Made by a program: the position numbers and the translations under genes. The notes under the pieces were generated by a model. The model searched no databases. It had not been told where the DNA came from and worked only from the letters and a program-made list of their open reading frames with translations. A DNA stretch of 64,000 nucleotides from Maribacter aquimaris (GTDB lineage Bacteria > Bacteroidota > Bacteroidia > Flavobacteriales > Flavobacteriaceae), in NCBI RefSeq assembly GCF_014596745.1, contig NZ_JABTCF010000002.1:62001-126000 (forward strand). The letters are read 5' to 3'. Every line of letters begins with the position of its first letter. Within the stretch, counting starts at the first letter, position 1. Positions 24,901 through 34,192 of the stretch are shown here, piece after piece.

Positions 24901-26253
24901 ATGTTGAATATTTCACACAACAAATTAAACCAAAAGGTTTCTTTGGAACGATTTTCTTCTGCCCAAAAGGTATTCCATCAAAGGCACTATAAACATTTCA
25001 ATCGTTTTTTACTGGCCTTTGCACTGGCTGGTTTCATTATTCTTTTTTTGCCGTGGACACAAAACATCAATAGCAAAGGATATGTAACCACCCTAAAACC
25101 TGATCAACGCCCACAAACCATTCAATCACCAATTCCAGGTAAAATTGAGGAATGGTATGTTCAGGAAGGTGATTACGTTAAAAAAGGGGATACGATTCTA
25201 CACATCTCCGAAATAAAAAACGAATATTTCGATCCCAGGTTGGTAGAACGTACCGAGCTTCAAATTAGGGCCAAGGAAGGTTCGGTCACTTCTTATGAAA
25301 GTAAGGTGAAAGCATTGAACAATCAAATAGGCGGACTGGTTAGGGAAAGGGGGCTGAAGTTAGAACAAGCCAAGAACAAATTACTGCAGTCAAAACTTAA
25401 GGTAAAGAGTGACAGTGTTGATCTTGAGGCAGCAGGGACGAATATTGAGATTGCCCAGCGACAATACGACCGTACAGTGCAATTGCAGGCCGAAGGTTTG
25501 AAGGCGATGACCGATGTAGAACAAAAACGACTAAAGCTTCAAGAAACACAGGCCAAGTTGATTTCCCAGGAAAACAAGTTGTTGTCGGCCCGAAATGGGA
25601 TTTTGAATGCCCAAGTTGAGATAAGTCGGGTAATGGCCGAATACACCGACAAAATATCAAAGGCAGAGAGCGATATGTTTACGGCACAGTCGAATCAATT
25701 CGATTCTAAGGCACAGGTAACCAAGTTGGAAAATCAATTTACCAACTATCAGATGCGCAATGACCTGTACTATATTCGTGCTCCCCAAAACGGATATATC
25801 AATAAAGCGATACAGGCTGGTATCGGAGAGACTTTTAAAGAGGGTGATCGATTGGTGGGTATTATGCCCGCCGATATAGACATGGCTGTTGAGAGCTATG
25901 TACAACCCTTGGACCTTCCCCTATTGCATATTGGAGAAAAGGTACGTATTCAGTTTGATGGTTGGCCTGCCATAGTTTTCAGTGGATGGCCCAATGTTTC
26001 CTATGGAACCTATGGTGGCAAAGTAGTGGCTATAGAAACCTTTATCAGTGAAAATGGTATGTACAGGGTATTGCTGGCCCCTGACCCTGATGATCATCCA
26101 TGGCCAGAGGCAATTCGTGTGGGTTCAGGTGCGAGTACGATTGCCCTTTTGGAAGATGTTCCCATATGGTATGAATTATGGAGACAATTGAACGGTTTCC
26201 CCCCAAATTACTATCAGCCGAACAACGTAAAATCAGGATCCAAAAAGAAATAG
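24901..26253 (+). CDS. HlyD-family membrane-fusion protein
   Basis: The 450-residue adaptor has one N-terminal membrane helix (FLLALAFALAGFIILFLPW region, near residue 40), a lipoyl half (SPIPGKIEEWYVQEGDYVKK), a long coiled-coil hairpin (about residues 110-270) and the second lipoyl half (RAPQNGYINKAIQAGIGE). A beta-barrel domain follows (VESYVQPLDLPLLHIGEKV). It spans the periplasm between the degenerate ABC protein, one base upstream, and the TolC protein, two bases downstream. Sequence order and spacing are those of a type I-like tripartite exporter. Confidence 0.9.
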   Translation: MLNISHNKLNQKVSLERFSSAQKVFHQRHYKHFNRFLLAFALAGFIILFLPWTQNINSKGYVTTLKPDQRPQTIQSPIPGKIEEWYVQEGDYVKKGDTILHISEIKNEYFDPRLVERTELQIRAKEGSVTSYESKVKALNNQIGGLVRERGLKLEQAKNKLLQSKLKVKSDSVDLEAAGTNIEIAQRQYDRTVQLQAEGLKAMTDVEQKRLKLQETQAKLISQENKLLSARNGILNAQVEISRVMAEYTDKISKAESDMFTAQSNQFDSKAQVTKLENQFTNYQMRNDLYYIRAPQNGYINKAIQAGIGETFKEGDRLVGIMPADIDMAVESYVQPLDLPLLHIGEKVRIQFDGWPAIVFSGWPNVSYGTYGGKVVAIETFISENGMYRVLLAPDPDDHPWPEAIRVGSGASTIALLEDVPIWYELWRQLNGFPPNYYQPNNVKSGSKKK

Positions 26254-26255
26254 GC

Positions 26256-27659
26256 ATGCGCAATTTTATTATTTTCCTATGCCTTGTATGGTGCGTTTCG
26301 CTTCAGGCCCAAACACAGGATACATTGGTTTTAAGGTTCAACGAGTATTTGGGGTATGTGAAAAAGTACCATCCTATAGCAAAACAAGCCGAATTGCAAT
26401 TGAGTATTGGGCAAGCGAATCTAATGAAGGCCCGTGGTGGTTTTGATCCCAAAATAGAAGTTGATTACGGTCAAAAGAAATTCAAGGGGACCGAATATTA
26501 CGACCGTTTGAATGCAACCTTCAAGGTTCCAACATGGTATGGAATTGAACTCAAAGGGAATTTCGAACAGAATGATGGGGTCTATTTGAATCCTGAAAAT
26601 ACGGTTCCCCCAGACGGTTTGTATAGTGCAGGTATTTCAATGTCGGTCGGACAAGGTTTATGGATCAACGACCGAATGGCCACCCTGAAAAAGGCGAAAT
26701 ATTTCAAGAATCAGTCCAAGGCCGATCGTGACCTCTTGGTCAATCAAGTGCTTTTTGAAGCTTCGTTGGCCTATTTCGATTGGTTGAAAGCATATCATGA
26801 AGCTTTGGTGTATCATAACTTTTTGGAAAATGCAAGAATAAGATTCGAGGGAATAAAAAGTAGTGCCAAGGCGGGTGAAATAGCGGCCATCGATACCGTG
26901 GAGGCAAAAATAGTTATGCAATCCAGGGCATTGGGACGTGAGCAGGCCAATGTAAGGTTAATGAAGCAAACGCTAGAGCTTTCCAATTTCTTGTGGTTGA
27001 ATGAAGGTATACCTGTTGAATTGCAATCGAATGTGGTTCCTGAGACCTCTATTGAAAGGGAAATTGATCGTACCTTGGAAATATTGGGAAAGCCGCTCGA
27101 TAGTTTTTTGCTCGAAGATCACCCTAAATTGAAATCATTGGGATATAAAATAGAGGGCTTACGTGTGGAAAAAAGGCTAAAAGCGAATCGATTGTTGCCG
27201 AAGATAAATCTAGAGTATAATTTTTTGACCGAGACCCCGGAGTTTGTCAATTCGTTTCAAACCACACAGTACAAAGGTGGGTTCAGTTTTCAATTGCCCT
27301 TATTTTTACGGAAGGAGCGAGGGGACTTGAAATTGGCCAAATTCAAATTACAGGATGCACAATATGAGTTGGATAATACGGAAATCCAGATCAAGAACAA
27401 GATTTTGTCCATTTACAGGGAACTGGAATCCTTTGAGGACCAAAATCCACTTATCAACGAAATAGTTCAAAATTATAATACGCTTTTAAAGGCAGAGGAA
27501 CGCAAATTCAGTTTTGGGGAAAGCTCATTGTTTTTGGTCAATTCCCGGGAGGGTAAACTCATCGATGCTGAATTAAAGAAGATAGAGGTACGGAACAAAT
27601 ACTTCATCGCCAAAGCGAAACTATTCCAAAGTCTTGCCGTGAATCCCCAGAACCTGTAA
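26256..27659 (+). CDS. TolC-family outer-membrane channel
   Basis: Start at ATG 26256 gives MRNFIIFLCLVWCVSLQAQ, a clean signal peptide; the frame extends upstream into the HlyD gene but this is not needed. The 467-residue protein has TolC-type repeats: helices with AKQAELQLSIGQANLMKARG, FDPKIEVDYGQKKF, and the second half ERKFSFGESSLFLVNSREGK. It should form the outer-membrane exit duct for the HlyD/ABC pair. Bacteroidota have several paralogs; the substrate of this one is unknown. Confidence 0.9.
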   Translation: MRNFIIFLCLVWCVSLQAQTQDTLVLRFNEYLGYVKKYHPIAKQAELQLSIGQANLMKARGGFDPKIEVDYGQKKFKGTEYYDRLNATFKVPTWYGIELKGNFEQNDGVYLNPENTVPPDGLYSAGISMSVGQGLWINDRMATLKKAKYFKNQSKADRDLLVNQVLFEASLAYFDWLKAYHEALVYHNFLENARIRFEGIKSSAKAGEIAAIDTVEAKIVMQSRALGREQANVRLMKQTLELSNFLWLNEGIPVELQSNVVPETSIEREIDRTLEILGKPLDSFLLEDHPKLKSLGYKIEGLRVEKRLKANRLLPKINLEYNFLTETPEFVNSFQTTQYKGGFSFQLPLFLRKERGDLKLAKFKLQDAQYELDNTEIQIKNKILSIYRELESFEDQNPLINEIVQNYNTLLKAEERKFSFGESSLFLVNSREGKLIDAELKKIEVRNKYFIAKAKLFQSLAVNPQNL

Positions 27660-27764
27660 TCAACTATAATATAAGTATCGATACGCTAAATTCGGATTTG
27701 TAAGGTTATAGAAATAATTGCTACCAATGTGACCTAAGTTACCAATGGAATTTAGTTTCATAAG

Positions 27765-27772
27765 TAACTTTG
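27765..27772 (+). promoter_or_regulatory. -7 box before the thioredoxin-like gene
   Basis: TAACTTTG matches the Bacteroidota -7 consensus TAnnTTTG and ends 21 bp before the ATG at 27794. No clear -33 element is seen. Confidence 0.45.
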
Positions 27773-27793
27773 CCGTTTTTAAAAACAATACTT

Positions 27794-28432
27794 ATGAATA
27801 CAAGCGTTTTGGAGAATTTGGAGCTTACTACAGAGGAAATTATACAAAAAGGAATAGAAAAGGGGATGTCATATCCTGACTATAGAGCGTTAATGGATGG
27901 TTTGGCGGCAGCGGGTAAGGCTACAGGGCCCGAAGTGTCCGAGGATATGGTCAATTATACCCTCCTGAACCAACGACGTATGAAGCGTTTGGACAAAACC
28001 TTGAAAATCGATGAAGCATCCGCAGATAGGATAAAAGGTTACACGGGTAATAAGGTAACATGGTTGGTTTTGACCGAAAGTTGGTGTGGGGATGCTGCAC
28101 AGTCCTTGCCAATGATCCATAAAGTCGCTGCCTTAAATGACGATATCTCCCTGAAAATAATCCTAAGGGATGAAAACCTCGAAATCATGAACCGCTTTTT
28201 AACCAATGGTGCCATGAGCATTCCCAAATTGGTCATGGTCGAGGATGCTTCCGGTAAAATATTGAATGAATGGGGCTCAAGACCTAAGACAGCACAGCAA
28301 ATGGTCGTCGATTATAAAAACGAACATGGTGTGCTAACACCCGAATTTAAGGAAGAACTACAAGTTTGGTATAATAAGGACAAGGGGCAGAGTATGCTGA
28401 ATGATCTTTTGGAGTTACTTGCCTTGAAATAG
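27794..28432 (+). CDS. thioredoxin-family protein with single-Cys active site
   Basis: Start at ATG 27794 (MNTSVLENLEL) follows the -7 box at 27765; the upstream TTG at 27770 is inside that promoter. The 212-residue protein has a thioredoxin fold after about 80 helical residues. The active-site segment is LTESWCGDAAQSLPMI, so the second Cys of CxxC is Ala. The cis-Pro is in MSIPKLVMV. Proteins of this type in Flavobacteriaceae are annotated only as thioredoxin family; a monothiol peroxidase- or reductase-like role is possible. It converges on and overlaps the TonB-like gene by 18 bp. Confidence 0.82.
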   Translation: MNTSVLENLELTTEEIIQKGIEKGMSYPDYRALMDGLAAAGKATGPEVSEDMVNYTLLNQRRMKRLDKTLKIDEASADRIKGYTGNKVTWLVLTESWCGDAAQSLPMIHKVAALNDDISLKIILRDENLEIMNRFLTNGAMSIPKLVMVEDASGKILNEWGSRPKTAQQMVVDYKNEHGVLTPEFKEELQVWYNKDKGQSMLNDLLELLALK

Positions 28433-29143
28433 GTAAGTGATCGTTCCTTTTTGTACTGCTTTTGAGGAGGTGTCAAATTTGGCTTTTAAAGCATAGGTAA
28501 TCGCATTGTCTACCAGACACCCATTGGAGGTGCCGGAACTTTTTGCGTTAAAGCTGGCATCGGTCACATTGCCGAGTGCATCGACTTCAATATTGATGAC
28601 TACTTTTCCCCCTTCGATACAGGTATAGATAGGTGGGGGTAATTTATAATTGTTCCTGTCCACAAGCGAATAGGAGACTGAAGTTCTCCTTGCCGCGAGA
28701 AAATTGGTCCGCTCTTCTTTTTGGGCTTCCCTTTCCCCCAGCAATTGTTTCTTTTCCTCCCTTTGTTTGGCCAATTCCTTTACCTTGGCCACATAATCGG
28801 AATCCATACCATCATATTCAGAAGCGTCATCGGATGCATTCATGGCTTTTTCCTCTAATATCTCTTCAAGGGTTTTCAAGGGTTCGGGATTTCCAAAACT
28901 AGGTTTTGCAGTTTCATTGAAGGCCATATGGCTTTTAATGGGGTCCTGTTGCTGCAATTCTTCCAGCATCTTTTCCTCTTCCTTGATCAATTCTTCGAGC
29001 ATATCCTCATCCAAGACCAATTCAACCACATACTCGTCCTCTTCTTGTTGTCCGCCAAGATGAATGTTGTAAAGCCCCAAGACCACAATGGCCATGGAGA
29101 ATACGGTTATGAGTAATGATAGCTGTTGACGGTTAAGTTGCAT
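28415..29143 (-). CDS. TonB-like energy transducer
   Basis: The 242-residue protein has one N-terminal membrane helix (LSLLITVFSMAIVVLGL), an acidic Glu-rich coiled coil (residues about 45-65), a linker, and a C-terminal domain of about 80 residues (VVINIEVDALGNVTDASFNA, LVDNAITYALKAKF) with the TonB-like strand-helix-strand pattern. TonB couples the proton-motive force to outer-membrane transporters. Its place at the end of the ftsX-DUF3098-uppP-truB run is common in the family. No ExbB/ExbD genes are adjacent. Confidence 0.72.
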   Translation of the reverse strand: MQLNRQQLSLLITVFSMAIVVLGLYNIHLGGQQEEDEYVVELVLDEDMLEELIKEEEKMLEELQQQDPIKSHMAFNETAKPSFGNPEPLKTLEEILEEKAMNASDDASEYDGMDSDYVAKVKELAKQREEKKQLLGEREAQKEERTNFLAARRTSVSYSLVDRNNYKLPPPIYTCIEGGKVVINIEVDALGNVTDASFNAKSSGTSNGCLVDNAITYALKAKFDTSSKAVQKGTITYLFQGK

Positions 29144-29206
29144 AAGGCTATAACCTAGATTTTATTAAAATATTTTAATTATTCGTTGAAATGGTTTCCT
29201 TTTTAC

Positions 29207-29926
29207 TTAAGAATCCATAACATTCCCTGGATTAAGCAGTGTTTCAGCAAAAACGTTAGGGTCTGTGGCTATATCTACGTTATAATCACCTATTTTGGTT
29301 CTTCGAAGGGTTGATAAGTGGCCCCCTGATTGCAATGCCTTGCCAAAATCATGGGCTAAGGAGCGTATGTAGGTCCCTTTGCTACAGACTACCCTGAATT
29401 CGATTTTTGGTAAATCTATTTTGGTGATTTCAAACTCGGAAACAGTTACCTGTCTTTTTTTGATTTCAACTTCCTTGCCTTCGCGGGCATATTCATATAA
29501 ACGTTTCCCGTCTTTCTTTAAAGCGGAGAATACAGGCGGTACCTGTTCGATCTCCCCGATAAAACCGGCTGTGGTCTCGTGGACCAAAGCATCTGAAATA
29601 TGGTCGATCGGAAAGGTTTCATCCACTTCGGTTTCCAGGTCAAACGAAGGTGTTGTGGCTCCTACGGTAATCGTTCCCGTATATTCCTTTGCTTGCCCCT
29701 GAAGGTCGTTTATTTTCTTGGTGAATTTACCTGTGCAAACCAGTAAGAGGCCTGTGGCCAATGGGTCTAATGTGCCGGCATGCCCTATCTTGAATTTTTT
29801 TAGTGAGAATTTCTTGCGAATAGCCCACTTGAGTTTATTCACGGCTTGGAACGATGACCAGCCCATAGGCTTGTCGATCAAAAGCAATTGCCCTTCTAAA
29901 AAATCTTCTTTTGACAATGATTTCAT
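29207..29926 (-). CDS. truB: tRNA pseudouridine(55) synthase
   Basis: The 239-residue enzyme makes pseudouridine at position 55 of tRNA. It has [16 protein letters not shown], the catalytic-Asp motif [49 protein letters not shown] and the C-terminal [17 protein letters not shown]. The protein is normal length for the short Bacteroidota form. It is 44 bp after uppP. Confidence 0.97.
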   Translation of the reverse strand: MKSLSKEDFLEGQLLLIDKPMGWSSFQAVNKLKWAIRKKFSLKKFKIGHAGTLDPLATGLLLVCTGKFTKKINDLQGQAKEYTGTITVGATTPSFDLETEVDETFPIDHISDALVHETTAGFIGEIEQVPPVFSALKKDGKRLYEYAREGKEVEIKKRQVTVSEFEITKIDLPKIEFRVVCSKGTYIRSLAHDFGKALQSGGHLSTLRRTKIGDYNVDIATDPNVFAETLLNPGNVMDS

Positions 29927-29970
29927 TAAAAGGCGTTTTTAGGTTTTTTCAAAGTTAGCGGATACGGAAT

Positions 29971-30765
29971 TTAAACCCAGTAACTGTATGTAATGGCTAT
30001 GAGTCCTACTATCAGGCAGTAAATGGCAAAATAGCTCAATTTGCTTTTCTTTACCAATTGGATCATCCAAGTACAGGCAGCCAAACCGGCAATGAACGCC
30101 GCGATGAACCCTGCTCCCATGGCAAAGGTATCCTCACTTTGGATACTTAGTTCCCCACTCAGAAGGTCTTTGCCAATTTTGCCGAAGATTAAGGGGACTA
30201 CCATTAAAAAGGAAAAACGTGCCGCTTTGGTCTTGTCGACTCCCAATAGTACAGAGGTTGAAATCGTAGCCCCTGATCGAGAAATACCCGGTAGCATGGC
30301 AATGGCTTGGGAGACCCCAACGATGAATGCATTTTTATAAGACACTTTCTTATCGGTGTCCTTGGCCTTATCGGCAAAATACAGCAATACCGCAGTAATC
30401 AACAACATAAACCCGACAAAGCGGATATCACCTCCAAAAAAGGCTTCCAATTGTTTTTCAAAAAAGAGGCCAATCAATACGGCAGGTAGCATTGAGATTA
30501 TGATTTTTAAGGTAAAACGGGTTTCCTCGTTCCATTGAAACCGAAAAAGCCCTTTAATGATCTCCCAAACGTCTTTCCTGAATACTACCATAGTACTGAG
30601 TGCCGTTGCAAAATGCAGGATCACGGTAAACAATAAACTTTCTTCAGGCACCGAGTGGTCTCCCAATATAGCTTTTCCTAATTCTAAATGTCCACTGGAT
30701 GATACCGGAAGAAATTCGGTCAGACCTTGGATGATTCCAAGGATAATTGCGTCAAATGTTTCCAA
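29971..30765 (-). CDS. uppP: undecaprenyl-diphosphate phosphatase
   Basis: The 264-residue integral membrane enzyme recycles undecaprenyl diphosphate to the monophosphate carrier used for peptidoglycan and O-antigen. It has the family motifs GLTEFLPVSSSGHLEL near the N-terminus and MLPGISRSGATIS in the middle, and about eight helices. It directly abuts the DUF3098 gene (stop at 30766, start at 30765), a conserved pairing in Bacteroidota with ftsX and truB. Confidence 0.97.
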   Translation of the reverse strand: METFDAIILGIIQGLTEFLPVSSSGHLELGKAILGDHSVPEESLLFTVILHFATALSTMVVFRKDVWEIIKGLFRFQWNEETRFTLKIIISMLPAVLIGLFFEKQLEAFFGGDIRFVGFMLLITAVLLYFADKAKDTDKKVSYKNAFIVGVSQAIAMLPGISRSGATISTSVLLGVDKTKAARFSFLMVVPLIFGKIGKDLLSGELSIQSEDTFAMGAGFIAAFIAGLAACTWMIQLVKKSKLSYFAIYCLIVGLIAITYSYWV

Positions 30766-31035
30766 TTACTTGCGTTTCTTATGGGGATTTAACAAAATGG
30801 CATATATCTCGATCCCGAGACCGATCAATACCAAGGTTGGGGCCAATCGGATTCTACGAAAATTATAGATATCTTCATTAAAGACATTCGGGTCGTTGCT
30901 ACCTCCCCCGGACATGAGTATAAAACCCATGGTGATAAAGGCAATCCCTAGAAACATGAACAAATAATTCTTTTTATGAAATATGAATTCATGCTTAACA
31001 GCTTGTCCATTTGAAATGTTTTGCTTTTGAGCCAT
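30766..31035 (-). CDS. DUF3098 membrane protein
   Basis: The 89-residue protein has two membrane helices (FMFLGIAFITMGFILM and APTLVLIGLGIEIYAILL) joined by a short loop with GGGSNDPNVFN, matching DUF3098. The family is found with ftsX and uppP in Bacteroidota. The role is unknown; a part in cell-division or envelope assembly is inferred from position. Confidence 0.9.
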   Translation of the reverse strand: MAQKQNISNGQAVKHEFIFHKKNYLFMFLGIAFITMGFILMSGGGSNDPNVFNEDIYNFRRIRLAPTLVLIGLGIEIYAILLNPHKKRK

Positions 31036-31177
31036 GTCGCAAATTTAATGAAGTCAGACTTATTATTTTTATTTAACCGGGAATTTATGCTTTTATTACA
31101 ATTTCTTAACTTTTTTCGAAGGTTCCAGTTTCATTGGGAAATTGATATTTCGCCTGAAAGAACCGGTAGGACCTGTG

Positions 31178-32056
31178 TTAATAATACAACTCGTCGGTCC
31201 TGAGGTTTAGGAAACGTTGTGTAGCAAAATAAGTGCTGATCAATGAAATCAAAACGCCTAAAACAAAAACACCCACGAAGAGTAAGATGATCAAAGTGCT
31301 ATCTTGAAGAAGGTTGAACTCGGTGAAGTTTCTATCCAAATAGATCAACACACCACCCAAGCCCATGAGGGCAATCAGTGCACCCAACATACCCAGTTTT
31401 ATATTCGTCCAAATAAATGGTCTTCGAATGAAAGTCTTGGTGGCCCCTACCATTTGCATGGTTTTAATGATAAAGCGTTTGGAGTATATGGATAATCGTA
31501 TGGAACTGTTGATGAGTAGAACGGCAATAAACGTGAAAATAGCACTTGCCACAAGGATCCAAAAACTGATTTTTTTTACATTATCGCTTAGCAGGCCAAC
31601 CAAGGGTTTGTCATAACTTACTTCATCGACATAGTTCTTTTTGGAAATTTCGGTGGCAATTTCCTCAATTTGTTCCGGCGAAACAAAATCGGCATTCAAT
31701 TGTACATCAATGGAATTCTTTAAGGGGTTGTACCCTAGGAAATCGATAAAATTCTCACCAATATCCGCACTGTGCTGTTCGGCGGCCTCTTCCTTGGAGA
31801 CATAGGTGGCCGTTTTGGTGTATTCGGCCATGGCCAAACTCTTTTGTAGCTGGTCTACCTCGACCTCCTTGGCGTTTTCCTTTAAGAAAACCGAGACGGT
31901 TATCTGTTCCTTGAAATGATCGGCCATTTTTTTGGTATTCAGTACCAATAAACCAAGAATACCCAAAAGAAAAAGTACCAACCCAATACTTAAAACCACG
32001 GAGAAATACGAAGAGATTAATTTTCGTTTTTGGTATCGTTCAAAAGATTTGCTCAT
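31178..32056 (-). CDS. ftsX: cell division protein FtsX
   Basis: The 292-residue permease-like protein has one N-terminal helix (VVLSIGLVLFLLGILGLLVL), a periplasmic domain of about 110 residues (FKEQITVSVFLKENAKEVEV through YDKPLVGLL) and three C-terminal helices. FtsX with the ATPase FtsE relays division signals to peptidoglycan hydrolases. FtsE is not in the window, as is usual for Bacteroidota. It heads a minus-strand run to DUF3098, uppP, truB and the TonB-like gene. Confidence 0.93.
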   Translation of the reverse strand: MSKSFERYQKRKLISSYFSVVLSIGLVLFLLGILGLLVLNTKKMADHFKEQITVSVFLKENAKEVEVDQLQKSLAMAEYTKTATYVSKEEAAEQHSADIGENFIDFLGYNPLKNSIDVQLNADFVSPEQIEEIATEISKKNYVDEVSYDKPLVGLLSDNVKKISFWILVASAIFTFIAVLLINSSIRLSIYSKRFIIKTMQMVGATKTFIRRPFIWTNIKLGMLGALIALMGLGGVLIYLDRNFTEFNLLQDSTLIILLFVGVFVLGVLISLISTYFATQRFLNLRTDELYY

Positions 32057-32127
32057 GCTTGGAATACTTCAATATGTAAAAATAGGAAAGTAAATTGATA
32101 TTTACGCCTATAAAAATAGGCAGGGTT

Positions 32128-34008
32128 TTATCTTTTTAAACTAAAATGCCCTTTTAGCACCTTTCCATCAATATGTATGGCGTACCAATAGTCGTCCGAT
32201 GGAAGGGCTGTATTGTTAAAACGGCCATCCCATTGAAACGGGGCATTTTTCGTGTGTTTGATAAGCATCCCGTAGCGATTGAAAATCATAACTTCATAAC
32301 TGGCGTAAGCCTCAATGCCCTCGGGAATGAATAAATCATTGACTTTGTCCCCATTCGGGGTAAAGAATTTTGGAATCACAAGATGTACGTACTCCATAGG
32401 GGTGGTGCCGCATCCATTCTTTTCACTTACAAAAACCGTATAATGTCCGCCTGGCGTATTCTCAAAGACAGGGCTCCCCTGATAGGAGTTTCCGTCCAAG
32501 GAGTATACGAAATCGCCCGTATTCGCCATGTGGACCTCAAGGGTGTAATCATCCGAGGTTATATAATCGATTACTGGAGTATTCAATTGGATTAGATTGA
32601 TGGTTTTAGTAGCTGAGCAACCATTCCCATCGGTTATTTTCACGGTGTACTGGCCTGGAGTATCCACCTCGATTTCAACGGTGCTTTCTCCTGTACTCCA
32701 TTCGTATTGCATGTTCAATAGACCAGCAGAAAGTACAATAGCGCCTCCCTCACAAAAAATAAGATCTTCATCTATAGGCATTGGAGGTGTATAGAAATCA
32801 ACCGATATTCCCGTTCGGGCATCGGATGTGCATTCTGTCATAGTTGATGTGGCCTCCGCGTAATAGTTTCCTTGGCTTTGTGGTTTGTAGGTCGTGTTGT
32901 TCTCGAGAAGAAGGTTGCCGCCCGTTGGGGCATCATACCAATTCACTTGTGTATTGGCCGGCACCGTGACAAGGATTACCTCACCTAGATCCTGACATAA
33001 AGTAATAGTGTTATAAGCGCTACTGGGAGGGTCCGGTTTGGGGACGATAATGATGTCGAAAACTTCCGATTGCGTATTGCATAACGAATTATTGAGGTTT
33101 ACGAGGTCCTCGGCAACTTTTACCCGATAAAAAATAGTGGAAGTAATAGCCGGAGGGGTATAATCTTGATTGGTTTCACCTACAATATCAACCCAGTTTT
33201 CACCATCGGTACTTTCTTGCCATTGGTAAACGTGTGTGGGGTATATCGAATAATCAGGATGGGCGGTAAGATGCGTGCTTACGGGGCCATAATCCTCACA
33301 GACCAATATATTCGTTTCATTTTGGTCATTGGAGATATCAATAAAATCCCCACAAGTTCTAAAAACAATGTCATCAATGGCCAGATCGTTGCCACATCCA
33401 CCGGCACCGTTGTTCAGCATTTTCAATATAACGGAAGTCTGTCCGGGTCGGGTTTGGAACAAAAGGGCGTATTGTTCCCATACGGGGGACGTTTTGTCCT
33501 GAATTTCCCCCGTATCTCCCGATGCCAATAAATCGGTTCCTGTGTTGTCCCAAATCTGAAATCGTACGTTTATGGGAATACCATTACCATTACAACCGGA
33601 TTTAGGATGTAAATTCATCAACCAGGATGAAAATTCATAGGATGTATTTTCACATAATCCTGTTACGGTCCTTTGGTAAAATTCCCCAGGGGTATAACTG
33701 GCATTGACGATAAAAGCTTTCCCATTACTATCGTTCGGGGTGTGGTCATTCGTGTTGAACCAATCGTAATAGGCCGTATTGCTAGAGATGGTGTATTTGC
33801 CGTCTATGGGTTCCCCGCTAATATAGCTATAGGAGGTGGTGCCCGTAGGTAATGGCGGGCCGTTGGTCGTGCCAGCCCCAAAATCCTCAGTAAAAATAGG
33901 GTCTCCGGAATTGCCACCACAAAATCCCAATTGGGCGTGAGCGACAAAAATCGATAATCCCCAAAACAGGAGGGCGATACCAATTAAATTGTAATTTGAT
34001 TTCTTCAT
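32128..34008 (-). CDS. large exported protein with T9SS type B sorting domain
   Basis: Start at ATG 34008 gives MKKSNYNLIGIALLFWGLS and a signal ending AHAQ (626 residues); an upstream ATG is in frame but would hide the signal. An N-terminal domain of about 200 residues (GGNSGDP to LAIDDIVFRTCG) resembles carbohydrate-binding-like beta sandwiches, then Ig/PKD-like repeats (QWQESTDGENW, VNWYDAPTGGNLLL, YEWSTGESTVEIEVDTPGQY). The C-terminus is the gliding-type sorting domain, FFTPNGDKVNDLFIPEG, ending LPSDDYWYAIHIDGKVLKG. It should be exported by type IX secretion and may be an adhesin; its ligand is unknown. Confidence 0.9.
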   Translation of the reverse strand: MKKSNYNLIGIALLFWGLSIFVAHAQLGFCGGNSGDPIFTEDFGAGTTNGPPLPTGTTSYSYISGEPIDGKYTISSNTAYYDWFNTNDHTPNDSNGKAFIVNASYTPGEFYQRTVTGLCENTSYEFSSWLMNLHPKSGCNGNGIPINVRFQIWDNTGTDLLASGDTGEIQDKTSPVWEQYALLFQTRPGQTSVILKMLNNGAGGCGNDLAIDDIVFRTCGDFIDISNDQNETNILVCEDYGPVSTHLTAHPDYSIYPTHVYQWQESTDGENWVDIVGETNQDYTPPAITSTIFYRVKVAEDLVNLNNSLCNTQSEVFDIIIVPKPDPPSSAYNTITLCQDLGEVILVTVPANTQVNWYDAPTGGNLLLENNTTYKPQSQGNYYAEATSTMTECTSDARTGISVDFYTPPMPIDEDLIFCEGGAIVLSAGLLNMQYEWSTGESTVEIEVDTPGQYTVKITDGNGCSATKTINLIQLNTPVIDYITSDDYTLEVHMANTGDFVYSLDGNSYQGSPVFENTPGGHYTVFVSEKNGCGTTPMEYVHLVIPKFFTPNGDKVNDLFIPEGIEAYASYEVMIFNRYGMLIKHTKNAPFQWDGRFNNTALPSDDYWYAIHIDGKVLKGHFSLKR

Positions 34009-34158
34009 GGTTACTCTAAGAACTGGGCAAATGATGCTGCATTTTGCCGAAATCTGCAACTGATGGATACCAAAGATAATCTTCACAATCCGGAAAACCA
34101 TACCCAATATTCTCAGATTGTAAGTCCATATAATCTTTTCCCTTTCAAGGATTAAACT

Positions 34159-34166
34159 TATTTTTG
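34159..34166 (+). promoter_or_regulatory. -7 box before leuS
   Basis: TATTTTTG matches TAnnTTTG and lies 26 bp before the leuS ATG. No -33 TTG at the usual spacing. Confidence 0.4.
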
Positions 34167-34192
34167 TCCAGTATAGTTAAGAAAGATAAGAC

